From Corallococcus coralloides DSM 2259 (GTDB lineage: Bacteria; Myxococcota; Myxococcia; Myxococcales; Myxococcaceae), in contig NC_017030.1 in assembly GCF_000255295.1 (NCBI RefSeq), positions 8,964,328 to 9,028,327 of the forward strand: a DNA stretch of 64,000 nucleotides, written 5' to 3'. Positions within the stretch are counted from its first letter, which is position 1; each line of letters begins with the position of its first letter. A program made the translations under genes and the position numbers. Shown here in pieces: positions 1 through 8,844 of the stretch. The notes below the pieces were generated by a model. That model was not told the origin of the DNA and ran no database searches. It worked only from the letters and a program-made list of their open reading frames with translations.

Positions 1-212
1 CTGTCCGAGTCATCCGCCGCCCAGACGGAGAACATCGCAGTGCCCGTCCGGCCCGCGACGTCGAAGAGGGCCGCCGCCAAGGTTTCCGGCGTCTTCGGCG
101 AGGCCACGGCTCCGGACGGCGCCCGGCCCGCCTCCCCCAGCTTCTGGAGCAGGCTGGCGAACACGGCGTCCGGCGTGGCGGGGGCTTCGGACTTCGGGCT
201 CGGCGTCGTCAT
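1..212 (-). CDS. Hypothetical protein, truncated by the window edge
   Basis: The reading frame opens with ATG at 212 (minus strand) and runs off the left edge without a stop, giving about 70 residues. The visible part begins MTTPSPKSEAPATPDAVF and continues with an Ala/Pro-rich, mildly amphipathic stretch; no signal peptide or known motif is visible. It is divergent from the Imm11-type gene at 381, with about 170 bases between the two starts. I do not recognise the family. The competing frames here are Arg/Gly-rich shadows, so this frame is preferred on composition. Confidence 0.55.
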   Translation of the reverse strand, partial: MTTPSPKSEAPATPDAVFASLLQKLGEAGRAPSGAVASPKTPETLAAALFDVAGRTGTAMFSVWAADDSD

Positions 213-380
213 GGGCGCGGACCATGGCATGGCCCGTCGCAGCCCGGCCACGGGGGAAACGGCCCCCGGAAAGCCCCCTTCTCCTTGGAAACCGGTACGG
301 CTGCCGGCCTGCCTTGAGAACAGGCGAGGAAGCCCCACAGAGGGGCTCCCCTCCAGCAGGCGCTTGGGTAACATCGCTTG

Positions 381-1226
381 ATGTTCAGGCGTCTCACCAA
401 CGCGCTGCGACGGCTGTGGCTCCGCCCCTCCGAAAGCAGCCCCTCGGACCGGCAGCAGAGCCTGCCCGGCGGTACCGAACCCACCGTCGCTACGCCCCGG
501 CGCTCGCGCGCGTCGGTCGCGGAGGAGGCCTCGTCTCCGGCCCGCACCAGCCGCCCGCGCCGCCCGGCCGTCCGCATCGTCGCGCACGGGGCCGCCCCGC
601 ACGTCAGCAACCGCAAGACGTCCCGCCGCGCCAGCGCCACCACCCCGCGCTTCTACGACCTGCACGACGACTTCCGCGCCCCCAACCGCTGGGAACCCGG
701 CGACCCGCTGGACCTGAAGGACAAGGAGGTGGGCGACGTGTGGATGTTCACCGCCGGGCGCCCCGTGGATCCGCCCGGCCCCCTCCACATCCCCAACGAG
801 CTGAGGGCCGCCCCGCTGGACTTCAGCCTCGCTGGCGCCGGCCTCACCCCCGTGGTGCACCCGCGCGTCGCCGCCGTGTTCGCGCGCCTGGCGCCGGAGG
901 ACGTGCAGCTCATCCCCGTGGACATCGAGGGACAGCGGGAGCCGTACTTCCTCGTCGTCGCCACGCGCCTCATCCGCTGCGTGGACGAAGCCGCCTGCCT
1001 GGAGGTCCTCCGCTACGGCCCCGGCGATGGCGTTCCCGCGCGCGTGGGCCAGTACCGCTCCGTGCGGGGCCTGCGAATCGACCCCGCCCAGGTGGGCCGC
1101 GCCCGCGTGTTCCGCCCCTGGGGCTGGCCCGTCACCCTCGTCGTCTCCGAGGTCGTGAAGGAGGCCCTGGAGAAGGAAGGCGTCACGGGCGCGCGCTTCA
1201 CGCCCGTGACGGACACCCGGCACTGA
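381..1226 (+). CDS. Imm11 (MXAN_0049-type) immunity-family protein
   Basis: The C-terminal two thirds (from about residue 88) match my knowledge of the Imm11 / immunity MXAN_0049 domain: a WxPGDPLDL start, LDFSLAGAG, then DVQLIPVDIEGQ, LVVATRLIRCVDE, and a RVFRPWGW segment before the end. Members are thought to protect against toxins delivered between cells, and myxobacteria often carry many copies. The first 85 residues are Ser/Arg/Pro-rich, without a signal peptide, so the protein is probably cytoplasmic. ATG at 381 is used; an adjoining TTG at 378 is possible. No toxin gene lies beside it in the window, so it may be an orphan immunity gene. It converges on rapZ with a 19-base gap. Confidence 0.75.
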   Translation: MFRRLTNALRRLWLRPSESSPSDRQQSLPGGTEPTVATPRRSRASVAEEASSPARTSRPRRPAVRIVAHGAAPHVSNRKTSRRASATTPRFYDLHDDFRAPNRWEPGDPLDLKDKEVGDVWMFTAGRPVDPPGPLHIPNELRAAPLDFSLAGAGLTPVVHPRVAAVFARLAPEDVQLIPVDIEGQREPYFLVVATRLIRCVDEAACLEVLRYGPGDGVPARVGQYRSVRGLRIDPAQVGRARVFRPWGWPVTLVVSEVVKEALEKEGVTGARFTPVTDTRH

Positions 1227-1245
1227 CAAGCTCCGGAGCCTTGGG

Positions 1246-2109
1246 CTACTCCTTCTCGATGTCCCGGTCCCACAGCTGCACGCGGCCGTAGTCCGCGGAC
1301 AGCCGGCGCACCATCTCCGCCGCCAGCGCCACCGAGCGGTGCTTGCCGCCCGTGCACCCCAGCGCCACCGTGAGGTACGCCTTGCCCTCCTTCTGGTAGC
1401 GGGGGAACAGGAACCGGCAGAGGTCCACGACCTTCTCGAGGAACGCTTGCGTCTCCTCGCGCTCCAGCACGTACCCGGACACCTTCGGGTTCTTGCCCGT
1501 GAGCCCCTTGAGCTCCGGCACGAAGTACGGGTTCGGCAGGAAGCGCACGTCGAATACCAAATCCGCCTGCGGCGGCACGCCGTACCGGTAGCCGAAGGAC
1601 ATGATGGACAGGCTGGGCCCCGTCGTGGGCTCCGGGCTGAAGCGCCCCTGCACCATGCGCTTCAGGTCGTGCACGTTCAGCGCCGACGAGTCGATGACCT
1701 GATCCGCCAGCTCCCGCAGGTCCTTCAGCGCCTCGCGCTCCCGGTGGATGCCCTCCGCCACCGTGCCCTCGGGGGCCAGCGGGTGGCGGCGGCGCGTCTC
1801 GCTGAAGCGGCGCATGAGGCTGTCGTCGCTGGCGTCCAGGAAGAGCACGTCCACCTGGTGGCCCGCGCGGCGCACCTCCGCGAGCACGCGGGGCGCGTCC
1901 TTGAGGAAGACGCCCTCGCGCGCGTCGATGACCAGCGCCATGCGCTCGATGTTGCCGCCTCCCGCCAGCTCCGTGAGCTTGGGCAGGAGGAGCACCGGCA
2001 GGTTGTCGATGCAGAAGAAGCCGGCGTCCTCCAGCGCGCGGATGGCGGTGGACTTACCGGAACCTGACATGCCGGTGATGACGATGATCTGCTTCGCGGG
2101 GGCGGTCAC
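1246..2109 (-). CDS. rapZ: RapZ-family nucleotide-binding protein (RNase adapter protein)
   Basis: A 287-residue protein of normal family length. It has a P-loop GMSGSGKS at residues 13-20, a central segment with VLFLDASDDSLMRRF and ETRRRHPL, and the conserved C-terminal region with DVRFLPNPYF and GCTGGKHRSV. In enterobacteria RapZ binds small RNAs and glucosamine-6-phosphate and directs RNase E; in other bacteria the role is less clear. The start is a GTG that overlaps the hprK stop as GTGA, so translation is probably coupled. The hprK-rapZ order is the common proteobacterial arrangement tied to the nitrogen-related PTS. It converges with the Imm11 gene. Confidence 0.92.
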   Translation of the reverse strand: MTAPAKQIIVITGMSGSGKSTAIRALEDAGFFCIDNLPVLLLPKLTELAGGGNIERMALVIDAREGVFLKDAPRVLAEVRRAGHQVDVLFLDASDDSLMRRFSETRRRHPLAPEGTVAEGIHREREALKDLRELADQVIDSSALNVHDLKRMVQGRFSPEPTTGPSLSIMSFGYRYGVPPQADLVFDVRFLPNPYFVPELKGLTGKNPKVSGYVLEREETQAFLEKVVDLCRFLFPRYQKEGKAYLTVALGCTGGKHRSVALAAEMVRRLSADYGRVQLWDRDIEKE

Positions 2110-3071
2110 TCGACCTCTTCTCCCAAGGTGCGGCGCATCGCCCCCTGGGCGATGGCTCGATTGAGTCGCTCGGCGAACTCTCGCGCCGAATGGTGGCCCT
2201 GAAGCTTCAACAGTTGGTTGCGCGCGGCCACCTCCACGATGGTGGCCATGTTGCGTCCAGGACGCACGGGGACGACCGACAGGGGGATGTCCACGCCAAC
2301 AATCTGCAGGTGCTTGTCCTCCACGCCCAGTCGGTCGTACTCCTGGTGCGGATCCCATTCCTGCAGCTCGATCACAAGCTCAATCTTCTTCTGTTCCCGG
2401 ACGGCGGACACTCCGAAGAGGTCCTTGATGTTGATGATGCCCAGTCCGCGAATCTCCATGTGGTGCTTGATGACCGGATTGCCCGCGCCGTAGACGGCCC
2501 CCTTGCGCCGGGTGACGTCCACGATGTCGTCCGCCACCAGCCGGTGGCCGCGCATCACCAGGTCCAGGGCGATTTCACTCTTGCCGATGCCGCTCTTGCC
2601 CAGGAGCAGGATGCCCACGCCGAAGACGTCCATGAGGACGCCGTGCAGGCTGCTGGACTCCGTGAGCGCGTCCTCCAGGAAGTTCTGCACCCGCTGGATG
2701 AACTCGCTGGAGAGCAGCGGCGTCTTCATCAGCGAGAGGCCCGCCGCCTCGCAGGCGTCCACCAGCGCGCGCGGCACGTCCAGCGCCTTGGTGACCACCA
2801 CGCACGCCAGGTCCTCTTCGCTGAAGAGCTTGGCCAGCGACGCGCGCTGCGCGTCCTCCGGCAGGGTGGCCAGGTAGGAGATTTCGGTGTTGCCGAAGAC
2901 CTGGACGCGGTGCGGGTGGAGGTGCTCCGTGAAGCCCGCCAGCGCCAGGCCCGGCTTCTGGATGCGCGAGGAGTCCACCGTGCGCGCCAGCCCCTGGGTG
3001 CCCGCCATCAGGGTCAGCCGCAGGTCGTGGCCCTGGTCCTCGAGGAGCTGGGAGATGCGAATGGATTTCAT
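2106..3071 (-). CDS. hprK: HPr kinase/phosphorylase
   Basis: A 321-residue protein, the usual length. An N-terminal HprK domain covers about residues 1-130. The Walker A loop GKSGIGKS lies at 158-165, DD at 181-182 follows, and the HPr kinase signature HHMEIRGLGIINIKDLFG lies at 203-220. The enzyme phosphorylates HPr or NPr-type phosphocarriers on serine and reverses the reaction with phosphate. The start is ATG at 3071 (MKSIRISQLL). It is first in a two-gene unit with rapZ, with stop and start overlapping as GTGA. Its start faces the mannosyltransferase-like gene across only 48 bases, which must hold two divergent promoters. No HPr gene lies within the window. Confidence 0.95.
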   Translation of the reverse strand: MKSIRISQLLEDQGHDLRLTLMAGTQGLARTVDSSRIQKPGLALAGFTEHLHPHRVQVFGNTEISYLATLPEDAQRASLAKLFSEEDLACVVVTKALDVPRALVDACEAAGLSLMKTPLLSSEFIQRVQNFLEDALTESSSLHGVLMDVFGVGILLLGKSGIGKSEIALDLVMRGHRLVADDIVDVTRRKGAVYGAGNPVIKHHMEIRGLGIINIKDLFGVSAVREQKKIELVIELQEWDPHQEYDRLGVEDKHLQIVGVDIPLSVVPVRPGRNMATIVEVAARNQLLKLQGHHSAREFAERLNRAIAQGAMRRTLGEEVE

Positions 3072-3119
3072 CGTCGGGACCTGGATATCACCCACCGGCC
3101 TCCGGAGGTGAACCGCACC

Positions 3120-4673
3120 GTGTCCGCCGTCCCCCCCGCCTCCCCTACAGCCGCCGCCGAGCCCCGGTCCGGAGCGCTGGTCGGAGTTCCAACGGAAACG
3201 CCCACGGGGGCAGGCTCCGGAGCTCCTGGCGAAGCCCCCTTCGAGCGCCGGCTGGGCCTCTTCCTGCTGGGGGGCGTGCTCGTCCTGGGCGCGGCCTTCC
3301 GCCTGTACTGGGCGCTCCACGACGACGGCATCTACTGGCCGGACGAGGTCTACCAGAGCCTGGAGCCGGCCCACCGCCTGGTCTACGGCTACGGCCTGGT
3401 CGCCTGGGAGTTCGTCCAGGGGGCCCGGAACTGGGCCCTGCCGGCGCTGGTGGCGGGGGTGCTGGGGCTGGGGCGGCTGGTGGGGCTGACGGACCCGGCG
3501 GGCTACCTGGGGCTGGTGAAGGGCTTCTTCGCCCTGGTGGGCACGGCGACGGCGTGGGCCACGTGGCGGCTGGCCCGCGCGTCCGGGGCCTCCACCCTGG
3601 CGGCCTCTGGCGGAGCGGCCCTGTTCGCCCTGGGGTCGGTGCCGCTGTACTTCGCGCCCCGGGCCATGAGCGAGAACGCCTCCGTGCTGCCGGTGGTGCT
3701 GGGCCTGGCCCTGGCGCTGCCGAAGGCCGCGTCCCGGCGCTCGCTGGTCGTTGGGGCGTCCCTCTTGGGGCTGGCGGTGCTGCTGCGGCTTCAGAACGGC
3801 GTGTTCTGCGTGGGCCTGGTGGCGGTGCTCCTCTGCAGGCTCCAGTGGCGTCAGGCGGGCGTGGCGCTGGCGGTGCTGTCCGGGTGGGCGCTGGCCTTTG
3901 GCCTGCTGGACAAGCTCACCTGGGGGCGGTGGTTCCACTCCGCCATCGTCTACCTGGACTTCAACGTGGTGCAGGGCAAGGCGGCCCAGTGGGGCACGGA
4001 GCCCTTCGAGTACTACCCGCGCATCCTGCGCACGGCGATGCCGGTGCTGACCGTCTTCACGGCCGCGCTGGCCGTGCTGGCGGTGCCCCGGGCGTGGGGG
4101 CTGTCCTTCCTGGCCGCTGCCTTCTTCCTCCTGCACGCGAACCAGCCGCACAAGGAGCTGCGCTTCCTGGTGCCGGTGCTGCCCCTGTTCGCGGCGCTCG
4201 CGGGCGTGGGGCTGGACTCCGCCCTGCGGCTCTTGCGCGGCACGCCGGCGAGGGCCACCGCCACGGTGGCGGTGGTGGCGGGGGCACTTCTGTCCGGCTC
4301 GGGCGTGGGGGCGCTCACCTTCGGGGACGTGGGCCAGTACGAGCGCGTGCGCCCCAAGGACAGCGCCTGGGACGACCAGGGCCACGTCAACCGGCTGCTG
4401 GAGGCGGCGGGCCGGCGCGACGACGTGTGCGGCCTCAAGGTGGAGGCGGTGCACCTGGCGTGGACGGGGGGCTACAGCTACTTCCACCGGAAGGTGCCGC
4501 TGTATCCCCACACCGGCCCCGGGCGGGACTCCCGCCGCTTCAGCCACGTCATCACCCGGGCGGGCTTCGAGGGCGCGGGCACGCTGCTGGTCCAGGACGG
4601 CCCGCTGGCGCTGGTGAAGCTGCCCGTGGCGGACTGCACACCGGACCCCGGCTATTCGTGGCGACTGCCCTGA
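3120..4673 (+). CDS. Mannosyltransferase-like (GT-C fold, Alg9/PIG-B type) membrane protein
   Basis: A 517-residue polytopic protein with roughly ten hydrophobic segments. After a Pro/Ala-rich N-terminus of about 45 residues comes a first membrane segment and the loop HDDGIYWPDEVYQSLEPAHR. A DE-containing first outer loop of this type is the GT-C acidic motif, and the QPHKELRFLVPVLPL segment is characteristic of Alg9/PIG-M-like family 22 transferases (HKE.RF). It likely uses a polyprenyl-phosphate sugar at the membrane. The GTG at 3120 is chosen because a near-perfect Shine-Dalgarno GGAGGTGA sits 9 bases upstream; the GTG at 3108 lies inside that site. Confidence 0.75.
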   Translation: MSAVPPASPTAAAEPRSGALVGVPTETPTGAGSGAPGEAPFERRLGLFLLGGVLVLGAAFRLYWALHDDGIYWPDEVYQSLEPAHRLVYGYGLVAWEFVQGARNWALPALVAGVLGLGRLVGLTDPAGYLGLVKGFFALVGTATAWATWRLARASGASTLAASGGAALFALGSVPLYFAPRAMSENASVLPVVLGLALALPKAASRRSLVVGASLLGLAVLLRLQNGVFCVGLVAVLLCRLQWRQAGVALAVLSGWALAFGLLDKLTWGRWFHSAIVYLDFNVVQGKAAQWGTEPFEYYPRILRTAMPVLTVFTAALAVLAVPRAWGLSFLAAAFFLLHANQPHKELRFLVPVLPLFAALAGVGLDSALRLLRGTPARATATVAVVAGALLSGSGVGALTFGDVGQYERVRPKDSAWDDQGHVNRLLEAAGRRDDVCGLKVEAVHLAWTGGYSYFHRKVPLYPHTGPGRDSRRFSHVITRAGFEGAGTLLVQDGPLALVKLPVADCTPDPGYSWRLP

Positions 4674-4735
4674 GCGGGACAGTTGGGACGCGGAAGACCC
4701 TTTCGGCCCCCCCGTCAGGTTGGTAAGCCACGGCC

Positions 4736-5086
4736 ATGCCCGAATCCGACTGCCTCTTCTGCAAGATTCGCGATGGCCTCATCCCGGCGAAGGTCGTCTA
4801 CCAGGACGAAAACTGCCTGGCCTTCGAGGACATCAACCCGCAGGCCCCCACCCACGTGCTGTTCATCCCGCGCAAGCACATCGCCACGGTGAACGACATC
4901 ACGGCGGAGGACCGGGAGCTGGTGGGCAGCCTCTACATCGGCGCGGCGAAGCTGGCGCGCGAGCGGGGCCACGCGGACACGGGCTACCGCGTGGTGATGA
5001 ACACCCAGCGCGACGCGGGCCAGACGGTGTTCCACATCCACCTGCACCTGCTCGCGGGCCGCACCCTGCACTGGCCGCCGGGCTAG
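4736..5086 (+). CDS. HIT-family (histidine triad) nucleotide-binding protein
   Basis: A 116-residue protein, typical of the HINT branch. It starts CLFCKIRDG, has HVLFIPRKHIAT in the middle and the catalytic triad HIHLHLLAG near residue 98-106. The middle His of such a triad attacks the alpha phosphate of nucleoside phosphoramidates or adenylated substrates. The two N-terminal cysteines (CLFC) match the zinc-binding pair found in many HINT proteins. ATG at 4736 is the first sensible start. It lies 62 bases after the mannosyltransferase-like gene and 22 bases before the DUF1275 gene on the same strand, so the three may share transcription. Confidence 0.9.
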   Translation: MPESDCLFCKIRDGLIPAKVVYQDENCLAFEDINPQAPTHVLFIPRKHIATVNDITAEDRELVGSLYIGAAKLARERGHADTGYRVVMNTQRDAGQTVFHIHLHLLAGRTLHWPPG

Positions 5087-5108
5087 CCGTCGTCCTGGCC
5101 CGCCCGTC

Positions 5109-5879
5109 ATGTTCAGTGCCCGGTCGTCGCCCCAGTCCCGCCGCGCCTACTCCCTGCTCGCCGTGCTGCTGGCATCCGTGGCCGGCGCGGTCAACGCCAT
5201 GGGGTTCGTGGCGCTGGGCGCGCACGCGTCCCACATGTCCGGGAACATGGCCACGCTGGGCGAGTCCCTGGCCCAGGGCCGCTGGGAGACGGCGCGGCTG
5301 CCGGCGCAGCTGATGGGGCTGTTCGTCGCCGGGGCCTTCTGCGCCACGGCGCTGCTGGATGCCTCGCGGCACCGCACGCGGGGCCGTCACGTGGCCGCGC
5401 TGCTGGTGGAGCTGTTCGTGCTGGGCGCCGTGGGCGTGGGCCTTGCGTCCATGCCGGACACGCGCGCGCCGCTGCTGCTCTGGGGCTTCGCCTTCGCCAT
5501 GGGGCTGCAGAACGCGCTCGTCACGCGGGTGTCCGGCGCGGTGGTGCGCACCACGCACGTGACGGGGATGCTCACGGACATCGGCATCCAGCTGGTGCAG
5601 ATGCTGGCGTGGGTGCGCGACGGCCTCCACGGGAAAGGCGCGCCGGGGCTGTGGCACCGCGTGCTGCACCTGCCCTCCGCCGTGGAGTTCGAGCGCACGC
5701 GGCTGCACCTGGGCCTGGTGCTGGCGTTCCTCGCGGGCTGCACGCTGGGGCCGTATCTGTTCCTGCGCCACGGGGCCGTGACGCTGGTGCTGCCGTGCGC
5801 GGTGCTGGGCGTGCTGGCGGCGCTGGACGCGCGGCTGACCGTGAAGCCCGCACCGTCCCCCACCGCGCCGGGAAGCTAG
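5109..5879 (+). CDS. YoaK/DUF1275-family membrane protein
   Basis: A 256-residue integral membrane protein with six or so hydrophobic segments. The family features are an early VAGAVNAMGFVALG segment followed by HMSGNMATLGESLAQG, and later LQNALVTRVSGAVVRTTHVTGMLTDIG. DUF1275 proteins are found widely; their substrate is unknown to me. The stop codon TAG shares the tetranucleotide CTAG with the stop of the convergent MFS/spermidine-synthase-like gene, so the two coding regions overlap by four bases. Confidence 0.85.
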   Translation: MFSARSSPQSRRAYSLLAVLLASVAGAVNAMGFVALGAHASHMSGNMATLGESLAQGRWETARLPAQLMGLFVAGAFCATALLDASRHRTRGRHVAALLVELFVLGAVGVGLASMPDTRAPLLLWGFAFAMGLQNALVTRVSGAVVRTTHVTGMLTDIGIQLVQMLAWVRDGLHGKGAPGLWHRVLHLPSAVEFERTRLHLGLVLAFLAGCTLGPYLFLRHGAVTLVLPCAVLGVLAALDARLTVKPAPSPTAPGS

Positions 5880-8134
5880 GGCGACGCGGGCTGGACCACG
5901 GGCTGCGCGGGCTGGACAAGGGCCCGCGCGGGCACGTCCATGACGTTCGGATTCGCCCCGGCAGGGCCCTGGGCCCTGGGGCGCAGGGCCTGGAGCACGC
6001 TGCTGCGCTCGTCCGTCCAGACGTATTCCGGCTCGCCGCGCAGCACCAGCCGGCGCACGCGCGCGCGGCTCTTGCTGAAGGTGGAGCCCCAGAAGAACTC
6101 CGGGTCCCGGCTCAGCAGCATCCACGAGCTGGACACCGCGTCGCCGTCGCTGTCCCGCGCGACGAGCGCCGCGGCCAGGCCCGCGGCCCGCGCGTGCGCC
6201 AGGCTGATGGGCACCAGGTCCAGGTGCTGGTTGCTGATGTGCATCGCCAGCACGCCGTGCGGCGCCAGGTGCTGGAGGTAGAGCGCCACCGCCTCCTTCG
6301 TCAGCAGGTGCACCGGGATGGCGTCCGAGCTGAAGACGTCCAGCGCCAGCACGTCGAACTGGCGCGAGCCCTGCTCCAGCTCCTTCTCCAGGGAGATGCG
6401 CGCGTCGCCTTCAACGACCTCCACGTGCGCGGGCGTGTCCGTCAGCGTGCTGAAGAAGCCGCCCTGGCCCTTGGCGAGGTCGATGATGTCGGGGTTGATT
6501 TCATAGAAGCGCACGTCGTCCCCGGCGGCCATCAGCGTCGCGCTGTTGCCCACGCCCAGCCCCAGCATGCCCACGCGCAGGCCGGTGGGCAGCCCCTGCG
6601 CCTGACGCCACTGGCGCTGCGCCGCGAGCGCGAGCCCCAGGCCGGCGTCCGTCGTGTAATACGCCGTGGGGAGGTTGCGGCGCTCCGGGCGGATGTACTG
6701 CCAGCCGTGGGTGATGGCGCCGTGGCGCAGGACGTACTGGTGCTGCTGGGGATCGTTCTGGGACAGCTCCAGCACGCGCACCACGCCGAAGAAGTTGCGC
6801 GCGGCGAAGCGCACGCGCCCCAGGTCCGTGAGGACGAGCACCGGCAGGTGCACCGCCACGCCCACCAGCAGCGCCCCGCGAAAGAGGCGCTGCGTGCGTG
6901 CCACCGCCGTCTCCTCCTTCGGCTTGCGCATCAGCCCCGCGAAGGCCACCGCGCAGCACGCGGCCAGCGCCAGCGGGTGCTCCCAGTAGGTGGTGAAGAT
7001 GGCGGGCGCGACCAGGTTGACGAACACGCCGCCCACCACGCCGCCCACGGACACCCAGAGGTAGAAGGCGCTCAGGTAGCGCGGCGCTGGACGGCGCCGG
7101 TACAGCTCGCCGTGGCACACCATGGCGCCCGTGAAGAGCGCGGACGCGTGGAAGAGCACCTGCCACCCCAGGCCCAGCGCGGGGCCCTCCTTGTGCGCGT
7201 ACGTCACCAGCACCACGGAGGCGATGAGCCCCACCGAGTACGGCGTGCGCGCGTAGAAGGACTCGCGCGAGAAGGCCAGGATGAAGGTGACCAGGTACAC
7301 CGCCAGCGGCATCACCCACAGGAAGGGGCCCGCCGCCACGTCCTGGGACAGCTTGTTCGTCGTGGCCAGCAGCAGCACCGACGCGCACGTGCTCAGCGCC
7401 AGCCACGTCAGCGTGGGCCCCACGCCCGGACGCTGCGAGGCCGATGCCGCGGAGGCTTCGACCGAGGCTTCGGAGCGGGCTTCCACCCCCGGGCTCGCGG
7501 AGGTCTCGGGGGCGTTCGTCGCGGGGGCGCGGCGCAGCAGGTCCCGGGCGCAGGCGAGGACACAGAGGACGAAGAGCACGAAACCCGCGGCCCAGCCCCA
7601 CGCCTGCGCGCTCCGGCCCACCCAGGGCTCCACGAGGAACGGGTAGCCCAGGAGCGCCAGCAGCGAGCCCGCGTTGGAGAGCGCGTAGAGCACGTACGGC
7701 GAGCGCTCCGGCCGCGCGCGCGCGAACCACGACTGGATGAGCGGGCCGGTGGTGCTGAGCACGAAGAAGGGCAGGCCCAGCGTGGCGGCCAGCATCCGCA
7801 TCAACCGGAGCACGGGCAGGTGGTCGTCCACGGGACGCCAGCCGTCCCCCGGCGCCAGCGGCGAGCCCGTCCACGAGGCCCGCGCCGCGAGCGCCGCCAA
7901 CGCCACCACCAGCAGGCTCAGGTGCAGGGCGGCCTGCGCGCGCGGGCGCAGCCGGGAGGCCACCGCGTGTGCGTAGGCGTAGCCCGCGAGCAGCACCGCC
8001 TGGAAGAACAGCATGCACGCGGTCCACACCGCGGGCGTGCCGCCGTACCAGGGCAGCGCGTAGCGGCCCGCCAGAGGTTGGACACCGAAGAGCAGGAAGG
8101 CGCTGGTGAAGATGGCGAGCGCGTAGCGCACCAT
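5876..8134 (-). CDS. Fused MFS transporter / spermidine-synthase-like protein
   Basis: A 752-residue protein. The first 450 residues carry about a dozen membrane spans, beginning LAIFTSAFLLFGVQPLAGRYALPWYGG, a start typical of these fusions. The C-terminal third is a Rossmann-type aminopropyltransferase-like domain with GMLGLGVGNSATLM (dinucleotide-type loop), FYEINPDII (acidic strand end), VEGDARI and DVLALDVFSSDAIPVHLL. True spermidine synthases bind decarboxylated SAM in the same fold; the substrate of the membrane-fused forms is not established. Between the domains is an Ala/Ser/Glu-rich loop (about residues 215-235). ATG at 8134 gives the membrane start. It converges on DUF1275 through a shared CTAG. 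Confidence 0.85.
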   Translation of the reverse strand: MVRYALAIFTSAFLLFGVQPLAGRYALPWYGGTPAVWTACMLFFQAVLLAGYAYAHAVASRLRPRAQAALHLSLLVVALAALAARASWTGSPLAPGDGWRPVDDHLPVLRLMRMLAATLGLPFFVLSTTGPLIQSWFARARPERSPYVLYALSNAGSLLALLGYPFLVEPWVGRSAQAWGWAAGFVLFVLCVLACARDLLRRAPATNAPETSASPGVEARSEASVEASAASASQRPGVGPTLTWLALSTCASVLLLATTNKLSQDVAAGPFLWVMPLAVYLVTFILAFSRESFYARTPYSVGLIASVVLVTYAHKEGPALGLGWQVLFHASALFTGAMVCHGELYRRRPAPRYLSAFYLWVSVGGVVGGVFVNLVAPAIFTTYWEHPLALAACCAVAFAGLMRKPKEETAVARTQRLFRGALLVGVAVHLPVLVLTDLGRVRFAARNFFGVVRVLELSQNDPQQHQYVLRHGAITHGWQYIRPERRNLPTAYYTTDAGLGLALAAQRQWRQAQGLPTGLRVGMLGLGVGNSATLMAAGDDVRFYEINPDIIDLAKGQGGFFSTLTDTPAHVEVVEGDARISLEKELEQGSRQFDVLALDVFSSDAIPVHLLTKEAVALYLQHLAPHGVLAMHISNQHLDLVPISLAHARAAGLAAALVARDSDGDAVSSSWMLLSRDPEFFWGSTFSKSRARVRRLVLRGEPEYVWTDERSSVLQALRPRAQGPAGANPNVMDVPARALVQPAQPVVQPASP

Positions 8135-8349
8135 GCGGCCTCGGGGGCGGGGGGAAGACGCACGGCGTAGGGGTCCCGCGCTCCGAGTGTTTCCCGCCAG
8201 GGCGACAGTCTTGTCAACACGGGCACGTCCCGGAGCCCGGCGAGCGGCCAGGCGGGCATCCGTCGGGGTGGGTGGGTGGCCCCATGGGACAGCGTCCCTA
8301 ACTTCCCGGACGGACAGGCGCGGACTTCCTCGCGCCCGAGGGGGAAATC

Positions 8350-8829
8350 ATGACGGGCTTCAAGCGCGCGGTGGGGTTGGGACTGCTGGTGGGCGGCGCC
8401 CTGGGAGGCTGGGGCTGCGGCAAGGAGACGCCCCCGGAGGAGACGCGAGGGTTCCAGGACCCCGTCCAGCTCCAGCACCGCTCCCGCGCGGAGCCGGCCG
8501 GCGAAAGGGCGGGCAGCCCGCTGCGCGACACCTCCAGCGAGGAGGGCGGCGGCAAGCCCTACAACAGCGACAGCCGGAGCGCGCTGGGTGGCGGCACCTC
8601 GGCCCCCAATCAGGTGGAGGGAAACACCGGGCTGGGCCGACAGACGGGCGGCAGCGGGGAGCTGGGCACGGGGCTCGCGGAGAGCTACCGGGGCACGGCG
8701 CCCTCGGAGGGCACCGGTGGCTCCGGGGCCGACGCGGGCACGGGAGGCTCTGGAGGCATGGACGCGGGCACGGGAGGCTCTGGAGGCATGGACGCGGGCA
8801 CCCAGCCGGACGCGGGCCGCAAGCTCTAG
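8350..8829 (+). CDS. Low-complexity lipoprotein
   Basis: A 159-residue protein with a lipoprotein signal: Lys/Arg near the start, a Gly/Leu-rich core and the lipobox-like GGWGC with Cys at 23. The mature part is Gly/Ser/Thr-rich without recognisable domains. The last 40 residues hold two perfect copies of the 10-residue unit DAGTGGSGGM, encoded by a 30-base tandem repeat at about 8741-8800. A strong purine-rich ribosome site (AGGGGGAAA) precedes ATG 8350. It converges with the kinase gene with 15 bases between. Function unknown; outer-membrane or inner-membrane anchoring is likely from the signal alone. Confidence 0.7.
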   Translation: MTGFKRAVGLGLLVGGALGGWGCGKETPPEETRGFQDPVQLQHRSRAEPAGERAGSPLRDTSSEEGGGKPYNSDSRSALGGGTSAPNQVEGNTGLGRQTGGSGELGTGLAESYRGTAPSEGTGGSGADAGTGGSGGMDAGTGGSGGMDAGTQPDAGRKL

Positions 8830-8844
8830 GCGACTCCGGGACGG

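Noticed and set aside
2106-4547. Extension of hprK to an 813-codon protein
   Set aside because: The upstream part is antisense to the mannosyltransferase-like gene; the true start MKSIRISQLL at 3071 matches the family.
5609-8170. 853-codon plus-strand open frame
   Set aside because: Antisense to the MFS/spermidine-synthase-like gene; composition is Arg/His/Gln-rich, the usual GC-rich shadow.
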